This document shows, piece after piece, positions 50,430-59,896 of a stretch of 64,000 nucleotides of DNA. The stretch spans positions 1-64,000 of the forward strand of contig JAHDCS010000001.1 of assembly GCA_020629755.1 (NCBI GenBank). The letters are read 5' to 3'. The position numbers and the translations under genes were made by a program. Positions within the stretch are counted from its first letter, which is position 1, and every line of letters starts with the position of its first letter. This stretch comes from Flavobacteriales bacterium (GTDB taxonomy: Bacteria; Bacteroidota; Bacteroidia; Flavobacteriales_G; JALEGO01). A model generated the notes under the pieces. That model had not been told where the DNA came from. It saw only the letters and a program-made list of their open reading frames with translations, and did no database searches.

Positions 50430-51605
50430 ATGCTGTCTAAAATAAATATTCAGGGCGACAAAGGCATCTGGACCATTGTAACGCTTTTAGCTCTCATCTC
50501 TTTATTGGTGGTCTACAGCTCAATTGTGACGCTTGCAGATAAACATCATCAAGGCAATACGTTTTATTATTTATTCAGACATGGCGTATTTCTAAGTGTT
50601 GGACTAAGCATTATTTACTGGGTATCACGCATTAAATTTAAGTACTTCTCTAAATTTTCTTTACTGGCCATCTACACCAGCATCCCTTTACTGGCCTACA
50701 CATTATTTGGCGGTACCAATATTAATCAGGCCTCAAGATGGATCACTTTGCCTATTATTAACCAAACCTTTCAAACCTCAGATTTTGCTAAACTTGCATT
50801 AATCATGTATGTGGCGCGTACACTAGCTGTTCGCCAATTTGAAATCAACAATTACAAAGAGCTTATATTACACTTAATTTTACCCATCGTTATTGTGTGT
50901 GGATTAATTTTTCCGGCCAATTTATCTACGGCAACCGTTTTATTTGCAAGCGCGCTCTCATTGATGTTTGTAGGCAGAGTATCTCTACGTTTACTAATAG
51001 CAACAATTACCGTAATTCTGATTGGATTTTCTGGTTTGTTTTTTATCGGAAAATCGTATCCTGAATTTTTACCTACACGTTTTAATACCTGGGTAAATCG
51101 AATAGAAAACTTTACACAAGCCGAACATCAAACAGAAGAAACCGCCGGCAATTACCAGGCTATAAATGCCAAAATTGCCATTGCTAGAGGGGGGCTCACA
51201 GGGGTTGGTCCAGGCAAAAGTGTGCAAAGAAATGTATTGCCTCATCCGTATTCTGACTTCATCTATGCGATAGTCATTGAAGAGTATGGGGTATTCGGGG
51301 GGATTGGGTTACTTATTTTATACATGCTTTTTTTATTTAGATGTGTAATTGTAATTCTTAAAGCAAACAGTGTATTTGGCAAACTATTAGTGTGTGGGAT
51401 TGGATTTCTTATGGTATTTCAAGCTTTGATTAACATGGGGGTTACCAGCGGGCTTTTGCCTGTAACCGGACAACCTTTGCCTCTTATAAGCATGGGGGGC
51501 ACCTCAATTTGGTTTACCTGCTTGTCTATTGGGATTATTTTAAGTGTAAGTGCTTCGTCTAGCCCTACTAAATCTGTCACGCGTAAAACTACGTCTAATG
51601 ACTAA
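50430..51605 (+). CDS. ftsW: Cell division lipid II polymerase FtsW
   Basis: SEDS family; TGQPLPLISMGGTSIWFTC. Confidence 0.93.
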   Translation: MLSKINIQGDKGIWTIVTLLALISLLVVYSSIVTLADKHHQGNTFYYLFRHGVFLSVGLSIIYWVSRIKFKYFSKFSLLAIYTSIPLLAYTLFGGTNINQASRWITLPIINQTFQTSDFAKLALIMYVARTLAVRQFEINNYKELILHLILPIVIVCGLIFPANLSTATVLFASALSLMFVGRVSLRLLIATITVILIGFSGLFFIGKSYPEFLPTRFNTWVNRIENFTQAEHQTEETAGNYQAINAKIAIARGGLTGVGPGKSVQRNVLPHPYSDFIYAIVIEEYGVFGGIGLLILYMLFLFRCVIVILKANSVFGKLLVCGIGFLMVFQALINMGVTSGLLPVTGQPLPLISMGGTSIWFTCLSIGIILSVSASSSPTKSVTRKTTSND

Positions 51606-52692
51606 TCCAACTTTGATTATAAGCGGAGGCGGAACAGGCGGGCATATTTTTCCGGCCCTAGCGATTGCAGACTACATTAAACACAAAGCGCCTAAAACCC
51701 ATATTCTATTTGTGGGCGCCAAAGGCAAAATGGAAATGGACAAAATCCCCCAAAAAGGATACCCTATTGTGGGCCTACCCATACGGGGCTTTAGCCGCTC
51801 ATCTTTCTTTAAAAACATAAGCCTACCTTTTCGTTTGATCTACAGTCTATTACAATGCTTCAGAATTCTTAAAAAGCATAAACCTTCTATAGTAGTAGGT
51901 GTAGGTGGCTATGCTTCAGGACCTTTATTATGGGTGGCGCAAAGCCTGAATATCCCCACATTAATTCAAGAACAAAACTCATACGCTGGGCTTACCAATA
52001 AAAAACTAGGTAAAAAAGCCACTTATATTTGCGCTGCTTACCAAGAGGTTCAGGCCTTTTTCCCTAACAAGACTATTCTTCATACGGGCAATCCGATTCG
52101 TAAAGAGATTCGCACAGGCGTATCCAAAAAAGAAGCCTTACACGCTTTAGGTCTTAAAAACGATAAGAAAACACTCTTTATCATGGGCGGCTCTTTAGGG
52201 GCTAAGAGCATCAACCAAGCCACTGAGTATATGCTAAAAAAAATAGACTTATCAGAGATCCAAATCATATGGCAAACCGGAAAGTTGTATTATGACACTT
52301 TAAAATCTAGAGTACCTGAAAACCAAGACATTCATCTCTACCCATTTATTGAACAAATGGCTGTCGTATATGCTGCCGCTGACCTTGTGATTTCTAGAGC
52401 TGGCGCCTTGAGTATATCTGAACTCCAACACTTGGCTAAACCTAGTATTTTAATCCCTTCGCCAAACGTTGCAGAAGACCATCAAACCAAAAATGCGCTC
52501 GCACTAGTAAAACAGAAAGCTGCCGTATTAATCCCTGATCATAAAGCCAAAGAAAATTTAGCAAAAGTAGTGGCTCAAACCATTCATGACAATCAGGCTT
52601 TACATGCTCTTTCTACACATATAAAACAGATGGATCGCCCTGATGCACTTGAACAGATCGGAAAAATTTTACGCTCACACCTTAGCGCATGA
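51598..52692 (+). CDS. murG: MurG transferase
   Basis: ISGGGTGGHIFPALAIADY. Confidence 0.96.
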   Translation: MTNPTLIISGGGTGGHIFPALAIADYIKHKAPKTHILFVGAKGKMEMDKIPQKGYPIVGLPIRGFSRSSFFKNISLPFRLIYSLLQCFRILKKHKPSIVVGVGGYASGPLLWVAQSLNIPTLIQEQNSYAGLTNKKLGKKATYICAAYQEVQAFFPNKTILHTGNPIRKEIRTGVSKKEALHALGLKNDKKTLFIMGGSLGAKSINQATEYMLKKIDLSEIQIIWQTGKLYYDTLKSRVPENQDIHLYPFIEQMAVVYAAADLVISRAGALSISELQHLAKPSILIPSPNVAEDHQTKNALALVKQKAAVLIPDHKAKENLAKVVAQTIHDNQALHALSTHIKQMDRPDALEQIGKILRSHLSA

Positions 52693-54002
52693 ATGCATTA
52701 GAAAACATAAAACATGTATTTTTTGTTGGGATTGGAGGGATTGGCATGTCGGCTTTAGCGCGCTATTTTTTAAAAAAGGGGGCGTGTGTTTACGGCTACG
52801 ATCAAAACAAAACTGCTTTAACTCAAGAACTTGAAAAACAAGGTGCTGTTATTTATTATCAAACACACTTAAAGGCTATTGAACGCCCCATAGACTTAGT
52901 GGTGATTACTCCGGCAATTCCAGATACAAATCTATTTATTTCCTATGCTAAAGCACAAGACATCCCCCTAAAAAAAAGAGCAGAAGTATTAGGACTAATT
53001 TCAAGGGATTATAAAACAATTGCTGTGGCAGGCACACACGGAAAAACAAGCACCAGCGCTATCATTGCAGATGCTTTACATAAAAGTGATCTGGGATGCA
53101 CTGCATTTATTGGAGGGATATTAACAGAATATAACACCAACTTTTTATACAATGACCAAAGCCCTTATCTGGTAGTTGAGGCCGATGAATTCGATCGCTC
53201 TTTTCTCCATTTAAACCCATGGATTAGCATTATTGGATCTATAGAAGCAGACCATTTAGACATCTATGAAAATCAAGAGTACTTTACAGCGTCTTTTATA
53301 GAATTTGCAAGATTAACACAAGAAAAATTAATTGTACACCATCCCCTTAAGAGCCTGTTTAATCATCCCTTGCAAACGTTTAGCACACGTAACAAAACGG
53401 CTGATTTGTTTTCAAGCTATCCGGTTGTAAATAAAGAAATAAGTATTCATCCTCGATTACCAGGTGAGCACAATTTACTGAATACTTTAGCGGCAGTATT
53501 AGCTTTAGAAACACTCGGATTAAAAAGAAAAGTTGTTCAGTCTCTACTCAATGACTTTAAAGGCGTTAAACGCCGATTTGAATACGTTTTAAATACACCA
53601 GAGGCAGTTGTAATAGACGATTACGCTCATCATCCAACAGAAATAAAATACGCCATTCAAACAGCAAGAGATAGGCATCCTGAAAAACCACTAACTGTTG
53701 TGTTTCAACCGCATTTATTTTCTAGAACAAGAGATTTTATGGATGATTTTGCCTTAGAATTACGTAGAGCAGACACTCTTTTTCTATTAGATATATATCC
53801 TGCTAGAGAATCCCCCATAGAAGGAATCAATAGCCAGGTATTATGTGACAAAATAAGCCCATATATCCCTGCAAAGTGCAGCACTAAAAAAACACTTACC
53901 AAGGATTTATCTAAGAAAAAACACCCTCTTATCTTGATTTTAGGTGCCGGCGATATTTATTTATGCATTGATAGGATCAAACAACACGTTTTAGCCCAAT
54001 GA
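52689..54002 (+). CDS. murC: UDP-MurNAc-L-alanine ligase
   Basis: FVGIGGIGMSALARYF, VAGTHGKTSTSAII. Confidence 0.96.
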   Translation: MNALENIKHVFFVGIGGIGMSALARYFLKKGACVYGYDQNKTALTQELEKQGAVIYYQTHLKAIERPIDLVVITPAIPDTNLFISYAKAQDIPLKKRAEVLGLISRDYKTIAVAGTHGKTSTSAIIADALHKSDLGCTAFIGGILTEYNTNFLYNDQSPYLVVEADEFDRSFLHLNPWISIIGSIEADHLDIYENQEYFTASFIEFARLTQEKLIVHHPLKSLFNHPLQTFSTRNKTADLFSSYPVVNKEISIHPRLPGEHNLLNTLAAVLALETLGLKRKVVQSLLNDFKGVKRRFEYVLNTPEAVVIDDYAHHPTEIKYAIQTARDRHPEKPLTVVFQPHLFSRTRDFMDDFALELRRADTLFLLDIYPARESPIEGINSQVLCDKISPYIPAKCSTKKTLTKDLSKKKHPLILILGAGDIYLCIDRIKQHVLAQ

Positions 54003-54793
54003 AAAAACTAAAAAAAATAGCGCGCATAATTCTTTGGCTATTTGTGATTGGTGTTTTCATAGCTGGGTTAATCTATGCACATAAAAAAAGTGAGAAACAC
54101 CTACTTTCAAATATCCACATCAACTTTGAGAACACGCCTTTATTTTTAAATAAAAAAACAATTTTAGAAGCGCTTAAAAACAAGGGGGCAACACCTGGTG
54201 ACACCCTTAAAAATATTGATGTTTTTAAAATTGAAAGAAGCGTAAAACAAAACCCCTACGTTGAAACAATCAACGTTCATAAACGTTTGTCTGGAGATCT
54301 TTTCATAGATCTGAAAGAGCGCACAGCTATTGCCCGTTTAAAAAACAACTCTTTTGATGGTTTTTTAGACCTTACCGGCAAGGTATTGCCCCGCTCTAAA
54401 AGTTACGTCCCAAGACTTATTGTGATCAGCGGATCAATAGATTCTGTTTTCATTCACAATGCACCGTTAATAACTCAAGAAAAAAACAAGATAAACCCAA
54501 AGAGAAAAGATCTATTTTTAAGATTATTTAGATTTATCAGAGATATTTACCAAGACCCCTTTTGGTCTGCGCAAATTTCTCAGATACACATAAATAAAGA
54601 CAAAACCATAGAAATAACAACCTTGATGGGCAATCAACATATTCGTTTTGGAAGCATTGAAGCGCTGAGCCATAAGCTTAGAAAGTTAGAATTGCTCTAC
54701 CAAAAAGGATTTGTAAACACGGGATGGGATAAGTACCAAACAATAGATTTGCAGTATCAGGGTCAAATTGTATGTAAAAAAACACATGAGTAA
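53999..54793 (+). CDS. ftsQ: FtsQ-like cell division protein
   Basis: Position between murC and ftsA, POTRA-like region, single TM. Confidence 0.8.
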   Translation: MKKLKKIARIILWLFVIGVFIAGLIYAHKKSEKHLLSNIHINFENTPLFLNKKTILEALKNKGATPGDTLKNIDVFKIERSVKQNPYVETINVHKRLSGDLFIDLKERTAIARLKNNSFDGFLDLTGKVLPRSKSYVPRLIVISGSIDSVFIHNAPLITQEKNKINPKRKDLFLRLFRFIRDIYQDPFWSAQISQIHINKDKTIEITTLMGNQHIRFGSIEALSHKLRKLELLYQKGFVNTGWDKYQTIDLQYQGQIVCKKTHE

Positions 54794-56099
54794 GGCTGAA
54801 GAACATATCGAAAACACGCAGATTGTCGCTGGTTTAGACATTGGAACCACCAAAATTGCTGCTTTCGTAGGACGAAGAGCAGCCTACGGAAAAATAGAAA
54901 TTCTAGGCGTTGGAGTAACCGAATCGGTTGGCGTAAAAAGAGGAGTCGTTTCACATATCACTCCTACTGTAGATGCTATAAAACGAGCAGTTGACATCGC
55001 AGAGAAAAAATCTGGCATTCAAATTACACATGTTAATGTAGGCATTGCAGGGCAGCATATTAAAAGCTTACAACACAGAGGGGTGCGGATGCGAGAGAGT
55101 TTTGAAGAAGAAATTAATCAAGAAGATTTAGAGCTTTTAAAACAAGACATGTACAAGCTTGTGATGTTGCCTGGTGAGGAAATCATAGATGTATTGCCTC
55201 AAGATTATATTGTAGACAATGAACAAGGCATCAAGAATCCGATTGGCATGGCAGGCAGAAGACTTGAAGCTAATTTTCATATTATCACTGGACAAATATC
55301 TGCGGTTAGAAACATCTACAAATGTGTGACGAAAGCGGGGTTAGAAGTTGCAGATTTAACTTTAGAACCTATTGCCTCTTCAGAATCTGTGTTAACGGAT
55401 GAAGAAAAAGAAGCAGGCGTTGCCCTTGTAGATATTGGTGGAGGCACAACAGATATTGCTATTTTTCAAGATGGCATTATCCGTCATACCAAAGTGATTC
55501 CGTTTGGCGGCAGCATCATCACAGAAGACATCAAGAAAGGTTGTTCTATTCTGCACAAACAGGCTGAGCTTTTAAAAGTGCGCTTCGGTTCTGCATTGGC
55601 GTCACAAAATACTGATAGTGATATCATTTCTATTCCCGGGCTAAAAGGCAGAGATCCTAAAGAAATCTCTGTGAGAAATTTAGCGCATATCATTCAAGCG
55701 AGAGCCGAAGAAATTATTTACCAAATCTATTGTGAAATTCAAAACTCAGGATTTGAATCAAAACTCATTGGTGGTGTTGTGGTTACGGGAGGCGGATCAG
55801 AACTAAAACACATCAAACAGCTTTTTGAATATGTTACAGGACTCGACACGCGTGTAGGTTATCCGACTGAACATATTCTTAATGGATCCGAAGAAACCAC
55901 TAGCCCTTCTGGAGCTACTGGTGTTGGACTTGTATTAAAAGCTTTACAAAGCATTGACCTTCAATTAAAATTGAACAAAAGCTCAGAACAAAAAGCAATT
56001 CGCAAACGAACTCATACAGGGATGAGTAGCTTTTTTGATAAAATTTTAGGCAAAACAAAAGAATTTAAAGACTGGCTTGAAGATGATGAAGCCCATTAA
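54786..56099 (+). CDS. ftsA: Cell division protein FtsA
   Basis: IVAGLDIGTTKIAAFVG, VALVDIGGGTTDIAIF. Confidence 0.96.
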   Translation: MSKAEEHIENTQIVAGLDIGTTKIAAFVGRRAAYGKIEILGVGVTESVGVKRGVVSHITPTVDAIKRAVDIAEKKSGIQITHVNVGIAGQHIKSLQHRGVRMRESFEEEINQEDLELLKQDMYKLVMLPGEEIIDVLPQDYIVDNEQGIKNPIGMAGRRLEANFHIITGQISAVRNIYKCVTKAGLEVADLTLEPIASSESVLTDEEKEAGVALVDIGGGTTDIAIFQDGIIRHTKVIPFGGSIITEDIKKGCSILHKQAELLKVRFGSALASQNTDSDIISIPGLKGRDPKEISVRNLAHIIQARAEEIIYQIYCEIQNSGFESKLIGGVVVTGGGSELKHIKQLFEYVTGLDTRVGYPTEHILNGSEETTSPSGATGVGLVLKALQSIDLQLKLNKSSEQKAIRKRTHTGMSSFFDKILGKTKEFKDWLEDDEAH

Positions 56100-56111
56100 A
56101 AATAAAGAACT

Positions 56112-57737
56112 ATGAAATTTGAAACTCCTAAAGAAAACGATTCAATCATAAAGGTCTTAGGTGTTGGCGGCGGCGGAAGCAATGCCGTTAACCACATGTA
56201 CCGTCAGGGCATCAAAGGTGTTGATTTTATAATCTGCAATACTGATCAGCAATCGCTTGACAACAGTCCTGTGCCTACCAAGATTCAAATTGGTTCATCT
56301 TTGACTCAAGGCCGTGGCGCTGGAGCAATCGCAGAAGTCGGAAAAAATGCAGCCATTGAAAATATTGAAGAAATTAAAGCCGCATTAGGAGAACACACAA
56401 AAATGGTCTTCATCACTGCCGGAATGGGTGGCGGAACTGGAACTGGCGCAGCTCCTATTTTAGCTGCAACTGCTAAAGAACAAGGTATTTTAACAGTAGG
56501 CATTGTTACCATTCCGTTTTCTTTTGAAGGCAAAAAACGAAAAGCGCAAGCAGAAAAAGGTATTGAAGAAATGCGAGAAGCGGTGGATACTCTAATTATT
56601 ATTTGTAATGACCGCATAAGAGAAATGTACGGTAATTTAAGTATTTCTAATGCATTTTCTCATGCAGACGAAGTGTTATCAACTGCAGCAAAAGGCATTG
56701 CTGAAATCATCACCTCAACAGGCGTTATTAATGTTGACTTTGAAGATGTAAGAACGGTTATGTCCGACAGTGGGGTCGCCATAATGGGCTCTGCACTTTC
56801 AACAGGTGAAAACAGAGCCTCTCACGCCATAGAAGAAGCGATCTCCTCTCCGCTATTAAACGACAACAACATTCAGGGAGCTAATTATGTTTTACTTAAT
56901 ATCACATACGGCACCGATGAAATTCAGATGGATGAAATTGTTGAAATCACTGATTATATTCAAAAAGAAGCCGGCGAAGCTGCTGATATTATTTGGGGAC
57001 ACGGGCACGATGAGTCTCTCGGTGCGAACATCCGCGTAACGCTTATTGCCACAGGGTTCAATCAAAGTATTGAAATGGGATACCACAAAGCCAAACAACC
57101 TGAAAAAAAGGTAATTAACCTTGATGATGTTCAAAAAGAAATCAATAAACCAAGCTATTCTGATCAATCCACTTTTCCAAAACAATCCACTCAAAGTGAT
57201 CAAAGCCCACAAGAGCCTTTTATCAAAAGGACTATTCATCCAACTAGTGAAGAAAATAGCCAAACAGAACCACGTTTAACAAGCGTTAATGACTCTTTTA
57301 AACAAGAAGAAAACGACTATTTAAAAAATCAACGCGTCATAGAATTTGAGATTGACAAAGAGGATCTCTCAAATCAAACACCAGCCAACAATGATTTAGA
57401 GCCTACTTTAGTTGAAACCTCACAGTCTGCTAAAAAAAGCTCTGATCAGATCACAAAAAAGATTACGACTGAAGCAGAAAAACAGAGTAAAATTAAAGAG
57501 CGTCTTGAGAGGCTCAAAGATTTAAGCTCAAAACTTAAAGCCCCCTCTGGATTAGCCGAACTTGAAGCAGAACCCGCCTATAAAAGAAGAGAGATCTCCT
57601 TAGATGATCAGCCAAGCTCTCAAGAAAGCCAAAACTCAAGGTATACATTAACAGAAGAAAACGACCCTATACACCAAGGAGAAAAAAAATATTCTATAAA
57701 AGAAAACAACTCTTTCTTACATGATAATGTAGATTAA
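56112..57737 (+). CDS. ftsZ: Cell division protein FtsZ
   Basis: GVGGGGSNAVNHMYRQGI, GMGGGTGTGAAPILA; long charged C-terminal linker. Confidence 0.97.
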   Translation: MKFETPKENDSIIKVLGVGGGGSNAVNHMYRQGIKGVDFIICNTDQQSLDNSPVPTKIQIGSSLTQGRGAGAIAEVGKNAAIENIEEIKAALGEHTKMVFITAGMGGGTGTGAAPILAATAKEQGILTVGIVTIPFSFEGKKRKAQAEKGIEEMREAVDTLIIICNDRIREMYGNLSISNAFSHADEVLSTAAKGIAEIITSTGVINVDFEDVRTVMSDSGVAIMGSALSTGENRASHAIEEAISSPLLNDNNIQGANYVLLNITYGTDEIQMDEIVEITDYIQKEAGEAADIIWGHGHDESLGANIRVTLIATGFNQSIEMGYHKAKQPEKKVINLDDVQKEINKPSYSDQSTFPKQSTQSDQSPQEPFIKRTIHPTSEENSQTEPRLTSVNDSFKQEENDYLKNQRVIEFEIDKEDLSNQTPANNDLEPTLVETSQSAKKSSDQITKKITTEAEKQSKIKERLERLKDLSSKLKAPSGLAELEAEPAYKRREISLDDQPSSQESQNSRYTLTEENDPIHQGEKKYSIKENNSFLHDNVD

Positions 57738-57761
57738 AACTACAAAACTGAACCCTGCTTT

Positions 57762-58211
57762 ATGTCTATCAAAGATCAAATTAGTGCAGATATTAAATCT
57801 GCCATGCTCAGTAAAGAAAAAGATAAGTTAGAAGCCCTAAGAGCCATAAAAGCTGCTTTTATGTTAGTTTCTACCCAAAAAGGAGCAAGTGCTGATTTGG
57901 CAGATGTCGACGCCATAAAGACCATTCAGAAATTAGTAAAACAAAGAGAAGATTCTGCTCAAATATATCTTGATCAGAACAGAAAAGATCTGGCAGATTT
58001 AGAAATTTCTCAAGCTGGGTTCATGAAACCTTATTTGCCTAAACAATTAAGTGACGATGAAATTTTAGAAACTCTAAACTCTTTAATTTCTCAAACTGGC
58101 GCTCAGAACATGTCTGATTTCGGAAAGGTAATGGGCATGGCTTCTAAACAACTCTCTGGCAAAGCTGATGGAAAAAAAATATCAGCACTTTTAAAACCTT
58201 TGTTGAGCTAA
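57762..58211 (+). CDS. GatB/YqeY domain protein
   Basis: IKDQISADIKSAMLSKEKDKLEALRAIKAAF. Confidence 0.92.
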   Translation: MSIKDQISADIKSAMLSKEKDKLEALRAIKAAFMLVSTQKGASADLADVDAIKTIQKLVKQREDSAQIYLDQNRKDLADLEISQAGFMKPYLPKQLSDDEILETLNSLISQTGAQNMSDFGKVMGMASKQLSGKADGKKISALLKPLLS

Positions 58212-58368
58212 AATATTGCAAAACATACTTTTTAATCTTCAAGTAGCGGTTAAAAAAATGTCAACCTACACTTTTTAAAAGTAGAGAAGCTTATTTCTTC
58301 TTTTCTATGTGATTTTTTTTATCTACTTTTCAGGCGCAATTTATTATTAATCTTTTTTAAAATATACC

Positions 58369-58707
58369 ATGAGTAAATTTGAAGAAACCTTATCGAAATA
58401 CGAAGACGAAATGAAAAAACTAGGTGTTAAGTACGACGCCGACTTACTTAGAAAAGTAACCAAAGCATGTGGCCCTTCTATTTATAATAGAGATGCCTCT
58501 ACTGTCTCTACGTCTGACGAAGCTGAATTAAATACTGTTAGACAAAATTTTTGCATTAAAAAATTAGGCCTTAAAGATGGTCCAGAAATTGATAAAGCTT
58601 TTGATAAAATAAAAGACACCTTTGGTGCCTCAAATAAAAATAAGTACAGAGCCATTTTTTATTACCTTTTAACTAAAGAGTTTAAAAAAGAATCTCTTTT
58701 TAACTAA
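58369..58707 (+). CDS. DUF2853 family protein
   Basis: YEDEMKKLGVKYDADLLRKVTKACGPSIYNRDASTVS. Confidence 0.85.
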   Translation: MSKFEETLSKYEDEMKKLGVKYDADLLRKVTKACGPSIYNRDASTVSTSDEAELNTVRQNFCIKKLGLKDGPEIDKAFDKIKDTFGASNKNKYRAIFYYLLTKEFKKESLFN

Positions 58708-58710
58708 TTT

Positions 58711-58742
58711 TTTAGTGTAAGGGCTAAAGCCCTTACACTAAA
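58711..58742. terminator. Bidirectional terminator between DUF2853 gene and glnA
   Basis: 15-bp perfect stem TTTAGTGTAAGGGCT-AA-AGCCCTTACACTAAA. Confidence 0.85.
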
Positions 58743-58755
58743 AATCTTACGGCAA

Positions 58756-59760
58756 TTAGCTTTTAGCAGCCTTTACGGTTTGAACTATCCTCTCTACGAT
58801 CTGATATGGATCTGCATTAGACGCGGGTCTTCTGTCTTCCAGGTATCCTTTCCAATCATTTTGAACCACCCCAACCGGAATTCTAATAGAAGCCCCTCTA
58901 TCACTAACGCCATAAGAAAAAGTTTCTATGTCCTGAGTTTCGTGTTTACCTGTAAGTCTCATATCATTTGATGATCCATAAACTTCTATGTGCTCTTTAT
59001 GAAATTTTCTAAATGACTCACAAATCCCTTTCATATAATCCTCTCCTCCTGTTTCTCTCATTTTTTTGTTAGAGAAGTTTGTGTGTAGGCCCGATCCGTT
59101 CCAGTCGCCTAATACGGGTTTAGGGTGAAACTCCACCTTCATGCCATAACGTTCTGTAATTCTATATAAAAAATAGCGCGCAAACCATAAATCATCTCCT
59201 GCATTTTTTGCGCCTTTTCCAATCACTTGAAACTCCCACTGTCCAAGCATTACCTCAGCATTTATGCCAGTAATCTCTAAGCCTGCCTCTAGACAAATAT
59301 CAAGATGCTCTTCTACAATATCTCTACCTGCTACATTCCCTAATCCTACCGCACAATAATAGGGGCCTTGAGGCGCAGGAAATCCCTCATCCGGAAACCC
59401 TATGGGTCTATTGTTTATAGTAAGGGTATACTCTTGTTCAAATCCAAACCAAAAATCACCTGAATCATCCTTAATTTTATTGCGCTGATTTGTAGCATGC
59501 GGCGTACCATCTGGATTTAACACTTCACATAACACCAAGTATGCATTGATACGCTCAGGATCTGAAATAATACGTACCGGCTTTAATAAGCAATCAGAAA
59601 AACTCCCCTCCGCTTGGTTTGTAGAGCTTCCGTCATAAGACCACATGGGGCAATCCTGTACCTTTCCTGAAAAACTCTCAGGCATTATTTTAGTTTTACT
59701 TCTTAATGAGGCTTCTGGTTTTCCACCATCCAACCAAATGTACTCCAATTTTGTTTTCAT
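58756..59760 (-). CDS. glnA: Glutamine synthetase, GSII (eukaryotic-like, short) type
   Basis: YIWLDGGKPEASLRSKTKI, DCPMWSYDGSSTNQAEG, GDWNGSGLHTNFSN. Confidence 0.92.
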   Translation of the reverse strand: MKTKLEYIWLDGGKPEASLRSKTKIMPESFSGKVQDCPMWSYDGSSTNQAEGSFSDCLLKPVRIISDPERINAYLVLCEVLNPDGTPHATNQRNKIKDDSGDFWFGFEQEYTLTINNRPIGFPDEGFPAPQGPYYCAVGLGNVAGRDIVEEHLDICLEAGLEITGINAEVMLGQWEFQVIGKGAKNAGDDLWFARYFLYRITERYGMKVEFHPKPVLGDWNGSGLHTNFSNKKMRETGGEDYMKGICESFRKFHKEHIEVYGSSNDMRLTGKHETQDIETFSYGVSDRGASIRIPVGVVQNDWKGYLEDRRPASNADPYQIVERIVQTVKAAKS

Positions 59761-59896
59761 GCTACTTGTAAAATTAACAAATACAAAAGTAATTAATTTA
59801 TTCAAGGCTTCAGATTAAGGAATTATTAAATCAGAAGGTGTATTTTGAAACCTTTAGTCATAGGTTACGTAGGTGTTGGTATTGAAACAAATAACT

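Noticed and set aside
44336-57737. dcw cluster as an unusual arrangement (no murF, ddl or murB inside)
   Set aside because: This reduced gene content is common for Bacteroidota dcw clusters and is not treated as novel
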